Shown here: piece by piece, positions 8,193-15,928 of the stretch | Numbering within the stretch: position 1 is the first letter of the stretch | Layout: the number at the start of each line of letters is the position of its first letter | Assembly (NCBI RefSeq): GCF_900240385.1 | Contig: NZ_OEQH01000004.1 | Coordinates: forward strand, 124,001-188,000 | DNA length: 64,000 bases | Direction of reading: 5' to 3' | DNA from: Clostridium minihomine | Lineage (GTDB): Bacteria; Bacillota; Clostridia; Oscillospirales; Acutalibacteraceae | Made by a program: the position numbers and the translations under genes | Notes under the pieces: generated by a model | What the model saw: the letters and a program-made list of their open reading frames with translations, nothing else | The model's database searches: none | What the model was told of the DNA's origin: nothing

Positions 8193-8966
8193 TTATTTGC
8201 CTGTGCAAGCTGCCAAATCAGCAATTTCAATTCCCTCTTTAGTCAGGCTGTCACGAATGTTTTTCACAAACTCAACCGCTTCTGCTGTGTCCCCGTGAAC
8301 ACAAATGGACTGGGGTTTCAAAGAGATTTGTTCGCCTGTAATAGCAGTAACCACATTCTCTTTGACCATTCCCACAATTCGGCGGACGCATTCGTCCACA
8401 TCATGAATGACGGCCCCGGGGGTTCCTCTGGCTACCAGACTTCCGTCTGCATTATACGCACGGTCTGCGAATACTTCGCTGGCGCAAGTCAGTCCCACCT
8501 GGCGTGCGGCGTCCAGCATTTTACTGCCGGAAAGACCCAGGAAAATCAAATTTTTGTCCACTTCCCAAACAGCCTCGGCCAATGCCATGGCCAATGCCAT
8601 GTCCTTTGCTGCCATGTTATACAGCGCGCCATGCGGCTTTACATGAGCCAGCTTTACTTCATTAGACACACAAAAAGCCTGCAGTGCACCGATTTGGTAT
8701 TTCATGTACGCTTTGGCCTCTGCCGGCGTTACCTTCATCTCTCGCCGTCCAAACCCCATCAAATCGGGAAAACCCGGGTGTGCGCCAACGCTGACACCCT
8801 TCTGCTTGGCCAACTTGACAATACGCTCCATTTCGCAGGGATCCCCCGCATGGAAACCGCAGCCCACATTCGCAGAAGAAATATACTCAATAACCTCGTC
8901 GTCTCGGCCCATCTTGTAGGCACCAAAGCTTTCTCCCAGATCGCAGTTTAAATCAATTCTGTTCAT
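8193..8966 (-). CDS. pxpA: 5-oxoprolinase subunit A (LamB/YcsF family)
   Basis: This 257-residue protein shows the LamB/YcsF signatures: [13 protein letters not shown] at the N-terminus, [29 protein letters not shown] and VKPHGALYN. PxpA is the metal-dependent TIM-barrel-like subunit of prokaryotic 5-oxoprolinase. It is the first gene of the operon. The Shine-Dalgarno AAAGGGG precedes the ATG, and a sigma-54 type promoter lies about 60 bp upstream (9024-9038). Expression therefore probably depends on RpoN and on the activator encoded immediately upstream. Confidence 0.95.
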   Translation of the reverse strand: MNRIDLNCDLGESFGAYKMGRDDEVIEYISSANVGCGFHAGDPCEMERIVKLAKQKGVSVGAHPGFPDLMGFGRREMKVTPAEAKAYMKYQIGALQAFCVSNEVKLAHVKPHGALYNMAAKDMALAMALAEAVWEVDKNLIFLGLSGSKMLDAARQVGLTCASEVFADRAYNADGSLVARGTPGAVIHDVDECVRRIVGMVKENVVTAITGEQISLKPQSICVHGDTAEAVEFVKNIRDSLTKEGIEIADLAACTGK

Positions 8967-9023
8967 ACCTTTTGCCCCTTTCTAAAATTGATTGATTTCA
9001 AATATGGCTGTGTAACTATATAA

Positions 9024-9038
9024 GCAAAAAGCATGCCA
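9024..9038 (-). promoter_or_regulatory. Sigma-54 (-24/-12) promoter of the pxp operon
   Basis: Read on the minus strand the sequence is TTGGCATGCTTTTTGCTT, which matches the TGGCAC-N5-TTGC sigma-54 consensus except for T in place of C at one position. It has the diagnostic GG-N10-GC spacing (GG at 9036-9037, GC at 9024-9025). Transcription would start near 9012, giving a leader of about 45 nt to the pxpA ATG. It lies downstream of the activator gene's terminator and is the only such match noticed by eye in this region. Confidence 0.82.
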
Positions 9039-9095
9039 ACCTGTTTTTTGCACTTTTCTACACTATTTTTGTCAAACATGCACGAAATAAGATTC

Positions 9096-9129
9096 TAAAA
9101 AAAGAAAGACCGTGCGTTTCCGCACGGTC
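9096..9129 (-). terminator. Rho-independent terminator of the transporter/kinase/activator operon
   Basis: On the minus strand a perfect 9-bp stem GACCGTGCG closes a GAAA tetraloop and is followed by TTTCTTTTTTT. It lies 8 bp after the response-regulator stop codon, separating that operon from the pxp operon downstream. Confidence 0.9.
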
Positions 9130-9136
9130 AAGCTGT

Positions 9137-10528
9137 TCAATTTTGCACAATGTGCGAATTGGAACCAGACTGTTCCAGCCGCCTTCGCAATGAAAAGCGG
9201 CTATACCCCAAAAGTGCCGCCGCCTTAGAATAGTTTCCTCCGGTCAGTTCCAATGCTTTTTGGATGTATACTCTCTCTAAACTTTCCAGCTCTTGCTGCA
9301 AATCAATGGGCTGGCTTAAATCCTGAATGGGCCAAGCCTCTCCAAATTCCTGTGGCACACAGGGCACTTCACTGCTTTCTTCCAATAAAAGACCCGTATG
9401 CTCCAAAACGTCCCCTTCACAAAATAATACGGCACGCTCTAATACATTGCGCAGTTCCCTTACATTCCCTTTCCACGAGTATTGCAGAAGTCTTTGTAAA
9501 AAAGAGGGAGAAATCGCCTGAATATTTTTTCCTAACTTCTGGTTAAAGAAGTCTAAATAATACCGGCATAATGGCTCAATATCCTCTTGACGTTCCCGCA
9601 AGGGTGCCAGATAAAGCTGAACCACATTCAAACGGAAAAACAAATCTTCTCGAAAGGTTTTTTCTACAATCGCCTGCTCTAATGGGCGGTTGGTAGCCGC
9701 TATCACTCGCACATTTACTTCCACATCCGCCAAACCGCCCACCCGGCGGAATTTGCGATCCTCTAAAAAAGTTAATAGCTTGGCCTGCATAGAAAGGGGC
9801 ATGTCCCCAATTTCATCCAGAAAAATAGTGCCTTCGTTAGCCAATTCAAATAACCCTTTTTTCCGTGCTCCCGCGCCGGTAAAAGCCCCTTTTTCATGGC
9901 CGAACAGCTCACTTTCAAATAAGTTTTCCGGTACGGCACTGCAATTGATTTTTACCAAAGGAAAGGTTCCGCGCCCGCTTTTGCGGTGAATTTGACTGAC
10001 CACTACGCCTTTTCCCGTTCCGGTTTCTCCCCGAATCAGCAAATCCACATTGTCCTTGGCACTTAACAGTTCCACCTGCTTTTTAATCTGCTGTATCTGG
10101 GGGCTTACCCCGATAATATCCGGCGGCTGTCCCGGGGCCAGCAATTCCAGCTTGCGCCGGCTTTTCAGCTGTTCCAGCGCCCGGCGTATGACAATATCAA
10201 TGGCATCAATATCAAAGGGTTTTTGCACATAGTCATAAGCGCCCCGCCGAATCGCCTGCACCGCCTGAGACACTGAGCTGTAAGCGGTAATAATAATAAT
10301 CTGAATATCCTCATCCATTTTTTTAATGGTTTCAATATATTCCATACCCAGCACATTCCCTAAGCGGTTGTCCAGCATCACCACATCGGGTTTAAATTGC
10401 TCGATGCGCGTAAGGCCTTCTTCAATGGTTCCGGCCTCCTGCGTCAAATACCCCAAATCCGCCAACCCTTCCCGAAGAGAAATGCGAATCAGATATTCGT
10501 CGTCAATAATTAAAATACGATTTTGCAT
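9137..10528 (-). CDS. Sigma-54-dependent response regulator (NtrC family activator)
   Basis: This 463-residue protein has three domains. An N-terminal receiver carries the acidic pair DD at 9-10, phospho-acceptor Asp53 in VMLDNRLG and Lys in YVQKPFD. A central AAA+ domain carries Walker A GETGTGKG (167-174), the sigma-54 contact loop GAFTGA (214-219) and Walker B GTIFLDEIGD (233-242). A C-terminal Fis-type helix-turn-helix ends GGNYSKAAALLGYSRFSLRR. It is the last gene of an operon with an SSS transporter and a sensor kinase, and lies directly upstream of the sigma-54 promoter of pxpA. It should be the phosphorylation-dependent activator of that promoter. The target is inferred from adjacency. 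Confidence 0.95.
   Translation of the reverse strand: MQNRILIIDDEYLIRISLREGLADLGYLTQEAGTIEEGLTRIEQFKPDVVMLDNRLGNVLGMEYIETIKKMDEDIQIIIITAYSSVSQAVQAIRRGAYDYVQKPFDIDAIDIVIRRALEQLKSRRKLELLAPGQPPDIIGVSPQIQQIKKQVELLSAKDNVDLLIRGETGTGKGVVVSQIHRKSGRGTFPLVKINCSAVPENLFESELFGHEKGAFTGAGARKKGLFELANEGTIFLDEIGDMPLSMQAKLLTFLEDRKFRRVGGLADVEVNVRVIAATNRPLEQAIVEKTFREDLFFRLNVVQLYLAPLRERQEDIEPLCRYYLDFFNQKLGKNIQAISPSFLQRLLQYSWKGNVRELRNVLERAVLFCEGDVLEHTGLLLEESSEVPCVPQEFGEAWPIQDLSQPIDLQQELESLERVYIQKALELTGGNYSKAAALLGYSRFSLRRRLEQSGSNSHIVQN
9143..9158. promoter_or_regulatory. Candidate upstream activator binding dyad
   Basis: GCACA-A-TGTGC is a perfect 11-bp dyad at 9145-9155 with AT-rich flanks. It lies about 120 bp upstream of the -12 element, within the last codons of the activator gene. 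That is the usual distance for an NtrC-type enhancer. Isolated TGCAC half-sites recur at 9049-9053 and 9079-9083. Function is inferred from position and symmetry only. Confidence 0.4.
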
Positions 10529-10554
10529 CTAGTTCCCCCGTTCTGTTTTTTCGC

Positions 10555-12174
10555 TCACCGCCGAAAAGTCATCATCGCCTTTGTGCCATGGCCGGACGTA
10601 CTTTCTATTTCAAAAGTCGCGTCATTGCGCTGCAAAAGCTGCGATACAATAGAAAGCCCCATTCCGCCTTCCTGATTTTTCTCCCCCAGCTTTTCTGGCG
10701 GTATTCCCGGCCCATCATCTGCAATGCACAGATAAATTCTGTCTTCTTTCATTCGGGCCTTCATCACAATCTGGCCTCCGTTTTTCATCGCTTTAATGCT
10801 GTTGTTCATCAAATTAATCAGCACCTGCTTCATGGCGCTTTTATCTGCATAAAGCAAAATTCCCGTCGGCGCATCGCTAAGCAGTTCAATGTGACTGTTT
10901 TCCGCTATTTTAGAATACAACAAAACTACCTCCTGATACAGCTCCGCCACATCAATCAGAGTTTTTCGCAATTCCCTTTGCCGGTTAAGGTTACACAGGT
11001 TTTCTACCAAAAGATTAATTCGATCCACTTCTCCAATAATATTATCGCATAACTGGCGATCGCTCTCCTGTACCAGATGACGCTCGACCACCTGAACCCC
11101 TACCCGAATTCCCGCCAGCGGATTGCGAATCTCATGAGCCAGCTCTGCCGCCAAACGACCCGCATAAATCAGCTTTTCATCTTTCATAGCCTGTTCTTCC
11201 ATCATTTTGCGGTAGGTAATATCGTCAATGGTACAAAGAACACCCCAAGATTTCTGGTTTTCATCCAAAAGCCGCCAAACACCCAATTCCACATCCATAC
11301 GTCGGTTTTGATCGTCCTTGAGTTGAATGGGGTCATAAAACACCTTTTGGTTTTCAAGGTTCTCTTCCAATAAAGAAGAAAGCGGTTTTCCCTCATATTG
11401 ATATTCCGTTTTGGCCAGCAGGTTTTGTGCCCGGTTATTGACCAGCATTACATTGTGCTGTTGGTCATAGGCAATCACGGCAATGGGCAGACTTTCTACA
11501 ATCGTTTCATTGATTTTCTTCATCCGCCTTAAATCAGACATATACTGCTGAAGGTTCCCCAGCATCCCTTCAAATGCCCGCGCCAGTTGCCCCAGCTCAT
11601 CGCTGCGGTTAGTAAACTCCCCCTCAAACTCCCAAGGCTCTTGAGGCTGTTCACTGATGGTGCGGCAAGCATAGCTCAGCCTTCGAATGGGTGTCGAAAT
11701 ATTATCCGCAATCAAAATACTGACTTGCAGTACTAAAATCAATTGAGCAATAATACCCAGAACCGTATATTTTTGTTCCTGAAGCAGTTCGCGGGTAAAT
11801 ACCGATTGGTCTACGGTATAAGAGATCGTCCAGCCCATCTGATTTTGACTGCGGGAATATAGAACACTATCATCATCTGCGGGATTTTCCCCGCTAATAC
11901 GGTTTCCTTGTTCGTCCTGAATCAAAATATGGGGCTGAAGAAATTGACTATATTTCTGTTCCAGCTGCTGGACCGATCCGGCAGATACATGATAATTAAT
12001 ATCAAATTCAATAAGAGCAATGCTGCTTTCTGCCAGCTTTTGCTCTTTGGCAAGCTTAGTTTTTTGCCCCGTATCGTAAAGAATCACACCAAACAGTGCT
12101 GTAGAAACCACACCCAGCAGTAAAAAGGGAACTAAAATCTTTCGTTCAATGTCAAAGAGCGGTCGGTTTTTCAT
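10555..12174 (-). CDS. Membrane sensor histidine kinase with HAMP and PAS domains
   Basis: This 539-residue protein has transmembrane segments at about 13-33 and 136-157 enclosing an extracellular sensor of about 100 residues. A HAMP linker follows (ISTPIRRL to about 215), then a PAS domain (about 222-330) and a HisKA domain with the H-box ELAHEIRNPLAGIR (phospho-acceptor His347). The ATPase domain shows NLMNNSIKAM, DDGPGIPPE and GGMGLSIVSQLL. It overlaps the SSS transporter gene by 23 bp and is 26 bp upstream of its partner response regulator. The extracellular domain suggests direct sensing of a small molecule, perhaps aided by the transporter. Confidence 0.94.
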   Translation of the reverse strand: MKNRPLFDIERKILVPFLLLGVVSTALFGVILYDTGQKTKLAKEQKLAESSIALIEFDINYHVSAGSVQQLEQKYSQFLQPHILIQDEQGNRISGENPADDDSVLYSRSQNQMGWTISYTVDQSVFTRELLQEQKYTVLGIIAQLILVLQVSILIADNISTPIRRLSYACRTISEQPQEPWEFEGEFTNRSDELGQLARAFEGMLGNLQQYMSDLRRMKKINETIVESLPIAVIAYDQQHNVMLVNNRAQNLLAKTEYQYEGKPLSSLLEENLENQKVFYDPIQLKDDQNRRMDVELGVWRLLDENQKSWGVLCTIDDITYRKMMEEQAMKDEKLIYAGRLAAELAHEIRNPLAGIRVGVQVVERHLVQESDRQLCDNIIGEVDRINLLVENLCNLNRQRELRKTLIDVAELYQEVVLLYSKIAENSHIELLSDAPTGILLYADKSAMKQVLINLMNNSIKAMKNGGQIVMKARMKEDRIYLCIADDGPGIPPEKLGEKNQEGGMGLSIVSQLLQRNDATFEIESTSGHGTKAMMTFRR

Positions 12175-13636
12175 CCATTTTCCCTCCTTTCCAGGTCATC
12201 CGGGAAACGGCAAAAAAGCACAGCGCCGACAGTGCAGTTCCCGGAAAAGCCGGGTGCACCGGAAGAATTTGCAGGTAATAAAGAGGATAAAACACTGCAA
12301 TTGCCAAAATTCCGCTGCTCAGTGACGCCCAAACACCCTGACGAGTGGATTTGGGGTATAAAAAGGTTCCATATAGAATCGGAAAGAACGTAACACCAAT
12401 AATTCCCCAGATATCACCGCCGTAAGACAAAAGGCTGTCCGGCGGATGCAGGGAAAACAAAAGGGACAATGTGCCGCCCAGCAGAACCCCTAAACGAGTC
12501 AGCAAGATCATAGTATATTCTCTGGGAGCTGTTTTAACAGTCGGCCGGATAAAATCATAGGCAAATGAGGTGGCAAACAGCAAAAGCTGTGAATTAGAAA
12601 CCGAAATACACGCTCCCAAAATAGCAAACAGGAATAAAGTATTCAGTGGCGTATAAAGCAGATTATTAAAAACATGAACCACAATATCGTCTGTGTACTG
12701 AACCTCTGCCAAAGAGGGGAACAGAACCCGCATCCCAAATCCAATGGTTAAAAGGGCAAAATAAAAAATCACCAAATAACACAATGCGCAAAGAATGGTG
12801 TGCCGTGCTGTTTTTTGATTTTTAGCGGATAAAATCCGCATCATATACTGCGGGTTGGCGGCAAGTCCCAAGCCCCAGCCAAAAAACATACTTGTGCTCA
12901 TGCGGGGAGTAAATTTTTCCCCATCAAACAGTTGAAATAAATCCCCCGGGTGATTCGCTGCCGTGCTGCCGCCATGGGCAAACCCAGAGATTTCACCCGC
13001 CCGGCGAAAAATTTCCGGCAAACCGCCGGCCTGTCCAATCACCAAAAAGAACACAATGCCTGTTCCGGCAGTCAGCAAAATAATGTGCATCAGGTCAATC
13101 CGTGTCACTGCCCGGTAACCGCCAAACGCAGAATATAAAATAAACAGATAAATCATCAGCGTGGCCACATTATAAGGGATATGGAACAATACCGAAGCCA
13201 CCAAGCCAAAGCCTTTAATATGAATAATCAAATACAGGGTATATGTAATCATCATGATAACTGCAAAAATCATTTGAAGATATTTTGAGCCATATTTTTT
13301 CCGAATCAATTCCGGAATCGTCAGCACATCATACTCATAAAGCTTACCACTAATCAAATAAAGCAAACATGCACCCAAAAACCACGGAACCACCGAATAA
13401 AGCAAAGGTGCGAATCCGCTTTCAAATACATTTCCGGTAAATCCTAAAATAGTGGCAGAAGAAATCCATGTGCCAATAAAAGCAATGGTGCAGCGAAACA
13501 GCCCCATCCCCCGGTTTCCCAGATAAAAATGCCGAAGGGTATTATGCTGTTGCGTCCGGCTCTTCCCCACAATCAGAAGGACAATGGAATACATCGTAAA
13601 ATAGCACAGATAAATCATTTCTTTTTCAAAAAGCAC
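12152..13636 (-). CDS. Sodium:solute symporter (SSS) family transporter
   Basis: This 494-residue protein has about 13 predicted membrane helices and SSS-family sequence features: FYLGNRGMGLFR near the start, then IGTWISSATILGFTGNVFESG and LTIPELIRKKYGS. It is the first gene of the kinase/activator operon and overlaps the kinase start. In CbrA-type sensors an SSS module is fused to a histidine kinase that works with an NtrC-like partner; here the same three parts are separate genes. It may import the inducer or substrate of the neighbouring pxp operon or act as a co-sensor. The substrate cannot be read from the sequence. Confidence 0.9.
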   Translation of the reverse strand: MLFEKEMIYLCYFTMYSIVLLIVGKSRTQQHNTLRHFYLGNRGMGLFRCTIAFIGTWISSATILGFTGNVFESGFAPLLYSVVPWFLGACLLYLISGKLYEYDVLTIPELIRKKYGSKYLQMIFAVIMMITYTLYLIIHIKGFGLVASVLFHIPYNVATLMIYLFILYSAFGGYRAVTRIDLMHIILLTAGTGIVFFLVIGQAGGLPEIFRRAGEISGFAHGGSTAANHPGDLFQLFDGEKFTPRMSTSMFFGWGLGLAANPQYMMRILSAKNQKTARHTILCALCYLVIFYFALLTIGFGMRVLFPSLAEVQYTDDIVVHVFNNLLYTPLNTLFLFAILGACISVSNSQLLLFATSFAYDFIRPTVKTAPREYTMILLTRLGVLLGGTLSLLFSLHPPDSLLSYGGDIWGIIGVTFFPILYGTFLYPKSTRQGVWASLSSGILAIAVFYPLYYLQILPVHPAFPGTALSALCFFAVSRMTWKGGKMDEKPTAL

Positions 13637-14031
13637 TGATAATCTCCTCCTGAACTACCTAACCGTTTTCTTCTTTAAAAGCCTCCGTTTCATGCATCTA
13701 TTCCCCAAAAATGGGATAGGTATACTTTAGCATAGCATAGTATTTGAAAAAATCAATCAAACTTTTGCAGTTTAATTTTTCATTATAGTCATTTTGTCAA
13801 ATGAAAAAATGAAAAAAGAGCCAAAATTCTGATTCAAATCAATCTGTTTTATTTTGCTATAATATTTTTTTGTTTACAAACCATAAATATCTTTAAAAAC
13901 TTTTTGTAACCGAAATCAAAAAAGGATAGAAACCAGACTTTTATCCTCTGGTTTCTATCCTTTCTTGATCTTTTAACAGAAAACTGGTATTGAAAGAAAC
14001 CCAAAGTCAAAACCCGGTTCCCTTTCCACCA
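13637..14031. other. 395-bp AT-rich intergenic region
   Basis: No coding sequence is seen. The right part holds the 13921-13963 terminator. The left part, which must carry the promoter of the minus-strand SSS operon, is very AT-rich with several -10-like boxes (for example 13782-13787 on the minus strand) but no convincing -35 partner. No sigma-54 -24/-12 element was found here. Confidence 0.6.
13921..13963. terminator. Strong hairpin terminator
   Basis: A perfect 17-bp stem begins AAAGGATAGAAACCAGA and closes a 9-base loop. It lies downstream of the minus-strand membrane-protein gene (stop at 14032), and the minus-strand flank is T-rich. Confidence 0.8.
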
Positions 14032-14439
14032 TCACAAAAAGGAACCATTTGGGGGTTTATTCCTCCACTGAATCCATAGTACTAAAAGTTGAAGCAAAAC
14101 AACCAATAAAGCGGTGAGACGAAAACTGCTAAACAATATCCAAGATAAGACTTGCCCCAAAACTGACACAAAAAGACAACCATCAATCAATCGAGTCCAA
14201 TCCGGTTTTATAAACAATATCATTAATACCACCACTGATAAAATCACAGAAAGCCAAGGAAAACAATTCCCATAGCCCAAAGGAATCATGCTAAAATAGG
14301 AATACTCTTTCGTTAATATTTTACCCGCAACCGCCCCAAAATCCATTGCAACTCCATTGGGCAATGCCATTGCAGCCATAGAAAGGATCGTGAAAAAAAT
14401 GCTGATTCGTCTCTTATTCATTTTCATCCTCCTCGTCAT
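14032..14439 (-). CDS. Small hypothetical membrane protein
   Basis: This 135-residue protein, or about 130 from a later Met in the MTRRMKMNKRR start, has four predicted hydrophobic segments at about 12-28, 57-75, 83-100 and 107-122. There is a short Arg/Lys-rich N-terminus and a polar tail (RNKPPNGSFL). I do not recognise the family. It is monocistronic on the minus strand, between tRNA-Thr and the SSS operon, with its own terminator downstream. Codon use looks like its neighbours, so it is probably a real gene of unknown function. Confidence 0.6.
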   Translation of the reverse strand: MTRRMKMNKRRISIFFTILSMAAMALPNGVAMDFGAVAGKILTKEYSYFSMIPLGYGNCFPWLSVILSVVVLMILFIKPDWTRLIDGCLFVSVLGQVLSWILFSSFRLTALLVVLLQLLVLWIQWRNKPPNGSFL

Positions 14440-14503
14440 CTGGTTTTACCATTTCGACCCCTATTCCAAACATATCACTCTTTATTATAGAGTATCATAA
14501 AAC

Positions 14504-14546
14504 AAAGAAACAGACAAATTTCAAAATGAAATTTGTCTGTTTCTTT
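14504..14546 (-). terminator. Terminator behind tRNA-Thr
   Basis: A 19-bp perfect stem (AAAGAAACAGACAAATTTC and its complement) starts immediately after the CCA end of the tRNA on the minus strand and is followed by GTTTTATG. It ends the tRNA transcript and may aid 3' maturation. Confidence 0.85.
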
Positions 14547-14621
14547 GGAGCTGGAAACGTGACTTGAACACGCGACCTGCGCATTACGAATGCGCTGCTC
14601 TACCAACTGAGCTATTCCAGC
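14546..14621 (-). tRNA. tRNA-Thr (anticodon CGT)
   Basis: This 76-nt cloverleaf is read on the minus strand. The acceptor stem GCTGGAA pairs with TTCCAGC, and a D-arm with AGCTCAGTTGGTAGAGC is present. The anticodon stem GCGCA/TGCGC has loop TTCGTAA (anticodon CGT), and the T-arm carries GTTCAAGT. The CCA end is encoded. It decodes ACG. A terminator follows directly. Confidence 0.96.
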
Positions 14622-14824
14622 AAAAAAGGCCGATTCCACTGAACCCTAAAAATAAGTTCAGCTTATATAGTATACAAAAAAGTAATGCTTTCGTCAAGTA
14701 TCGGCGGGTAATATTTTTAACGGAAATAAAGCCGATATCCTTATATTTTGCTTATAAAAACCGGAAATGAACCAGTCTATATTAGTGAAATAAAATCACA
14801 TAAATATATTATCATTTTCAGGAT

Positions 14825-14851
14825 ACCTTATAATAAGGTTATCGAGTAACC
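14825..14851. promoter_or_regulatory. Overlapping dyads at the XRE-gene promoter, candidate operator
   Basis: ACCTTA-TAA-TAAGGT (14825-14839) overlaps GGTTA-TCGAG-TAACC (14837-14851). The first dyad contains the -10 box TATAAT (14829-14834) of the downstream XRE-type regulator gene starting at 14870. This layout fits autoregulation by the encoded repressor. Confidence 0.5.
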
Positions 14852-14869
14852 CATAGAAAGAGTGATGAT

Positions 14870-15259
14870 ATGTCACCTAATTCCATTGGAAAAAACTTGC
14901 GTACTCTAAGAGAAAAATGCGGATATACTCAGCAGCATTTAGCAAATGTTTTGAGTATTGACCGTTCCACCTATTCGTATTATGAATCTGGAAAAACAAC
15001 ACCAGATATTTCATCCCTTATTCTGCTTGCCAATATTTTCTCTGTCAGCCTACAGGATTTATTAGGGCAAGAAGAGATTTCCCCTATTTTAAACGACTCC
15101 TCTGTAAAACCCTCTTCCAAACGGGTTACAGACAATAACAGCCACATTTATGACCTGAAAAAAGAAGAACTTCAGCTGATTGCCTTTTTTCGTGCCTGCT
15201 CCCCCGAGCAAAAGGAACAAATTATGAAAATAGCGGCAGAAATCCGAAATGAAAAATAA
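14870..15259 (+). CDS. XRE-family transcriptional regulator
   Basis: This 129-residue protein has an N-terminal helix-turn-helix (residues about 5-62: GKNLRTLREKCGYTQQHLAN, then IDRSTYSYYESGKTTPDISS). A polar linker and a short C-terminal helix (LIAFFRACSPEQKEQIMKIA) follow; that helix is typical of small Clostridial XRE repressors and probably dimerises. The ATG follows AAAGAGTGATGAT. Overlapping dyads span its -10 box, suggesting autoregulation. Targets beyond itself are unknown; the next gene downstream has its own promoter. Confidence 0.88.
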   Translation: MSPNSIGKNLRTLREKCGYTQQHLANVLSIDRSTYSYYESGKTTPDISSLILLANIFSVSLQDLLGQEEISPILNDSSVKPSSKRVTDNNSHIYDLKKEELQLIAFFRACSPEQKEQIMKIAAEIRNEK

Positions 15260-15273
15260 TCAAAAACATCCCT

Positions 15274-15302
15274 TTGCGGAACAATCGGTTTCATGCTATA
15301 CT
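15274..15302 (+). promoter_or_regulatory. Sigma-A type promoter of the DUF4364 gene
   Basis: TTGCGG (15274-15279), a 17-bp spacer and TATACT (15297-15302) precede the Shine-Dalgarno GGAGG and the ATG at 15335. Confidence 0.6.
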
Positions 15303-15334
15303 AAGAAAGTACCATAGTATGCTGGAGGTGCCGC

Positions 15335-15928
15335 ATGAAGTTTGACGCCTTTTCCGCCGGGATTGAGCCAGGCGGCCTAAGAAACACCAAAGAAATCCGG
15401 ATTTTAATTTGTTATCTTCTGGTAAGCGTAAACACACCGTTTCGCAAAGAGGATATTATTGAAATTTTGCAGGAAAACGGCCTGGCTAATTATTTTGAAA
15501 TAACAACGGCGCTTTCCGATTTAATAGAAAAGGGAAACATTGTACTGGAAAACGGTGTTTGTTCCCCAGGGGAATCTGCCAAAATGATCGCGAAACAATT
15601 AGACAGCACTATTCCCACCGCCGTACGGCAGCGCACTTTGTCAGCTGCACTGCGGCTTTTATCTAAAGTCAAAAGAGAACAGGAAAACGCTGTGGAAATT
15701 AATCACACCGACTTGGGATTTCAGGTGATGTGCCACATTTCCGGCGGCGATATGGAACTGATGTCGCTTTCCCTGTATGTGCCGGATTTGCAGCAAGCAA
15801 ATCTGGTAAAACAAAACTTTCAGCAAGATCCGGACATCGTATACCGTGCCATGCTGGCCGCCGTCACCAAAGATGAAAAATTGATGATGGAAACACTGAC
15901 TGAAATGAATATGAAAAATCAACCCTGA
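15335..15928 (+). CDS. DUF4364 family protein (winged-helix-like, unknown function)
   Basis: This 197-residue protein resembles the DUF4364 family common in Clostridia. It opens GLRNTKEIRILICYLLVSVN, and residues about 20-75 look like a winged helix-turn-helix (FRKEDIIEILQENGLANYFEITTALSDLIEKG). A mixed alpha/beta C-terminal half follows. The TGGAGG Shine-Dalgarno is well placed. The last 10 bases overlap the convergent cutC gene. A regulatory role is likely from the fold; no target is evident. Confidence 0.75.
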   Translation: MKFDAFSAGIEPGGLRNTKEIRILICYLLVSVNTPFRKEDIIEILQENGLANYFEITTALSDLIEKGNIVLENGVCSPGESAKMIAKQLDSTIPTAVRQRTLSAALRLLSKVKREQENAVEINHTDLGFQVMCHISGGDMELMSLSLYVPDLQQANLVKQNFQQDPDIVYRAMLAAVTKDEKLMMETLTEMNMKNQP

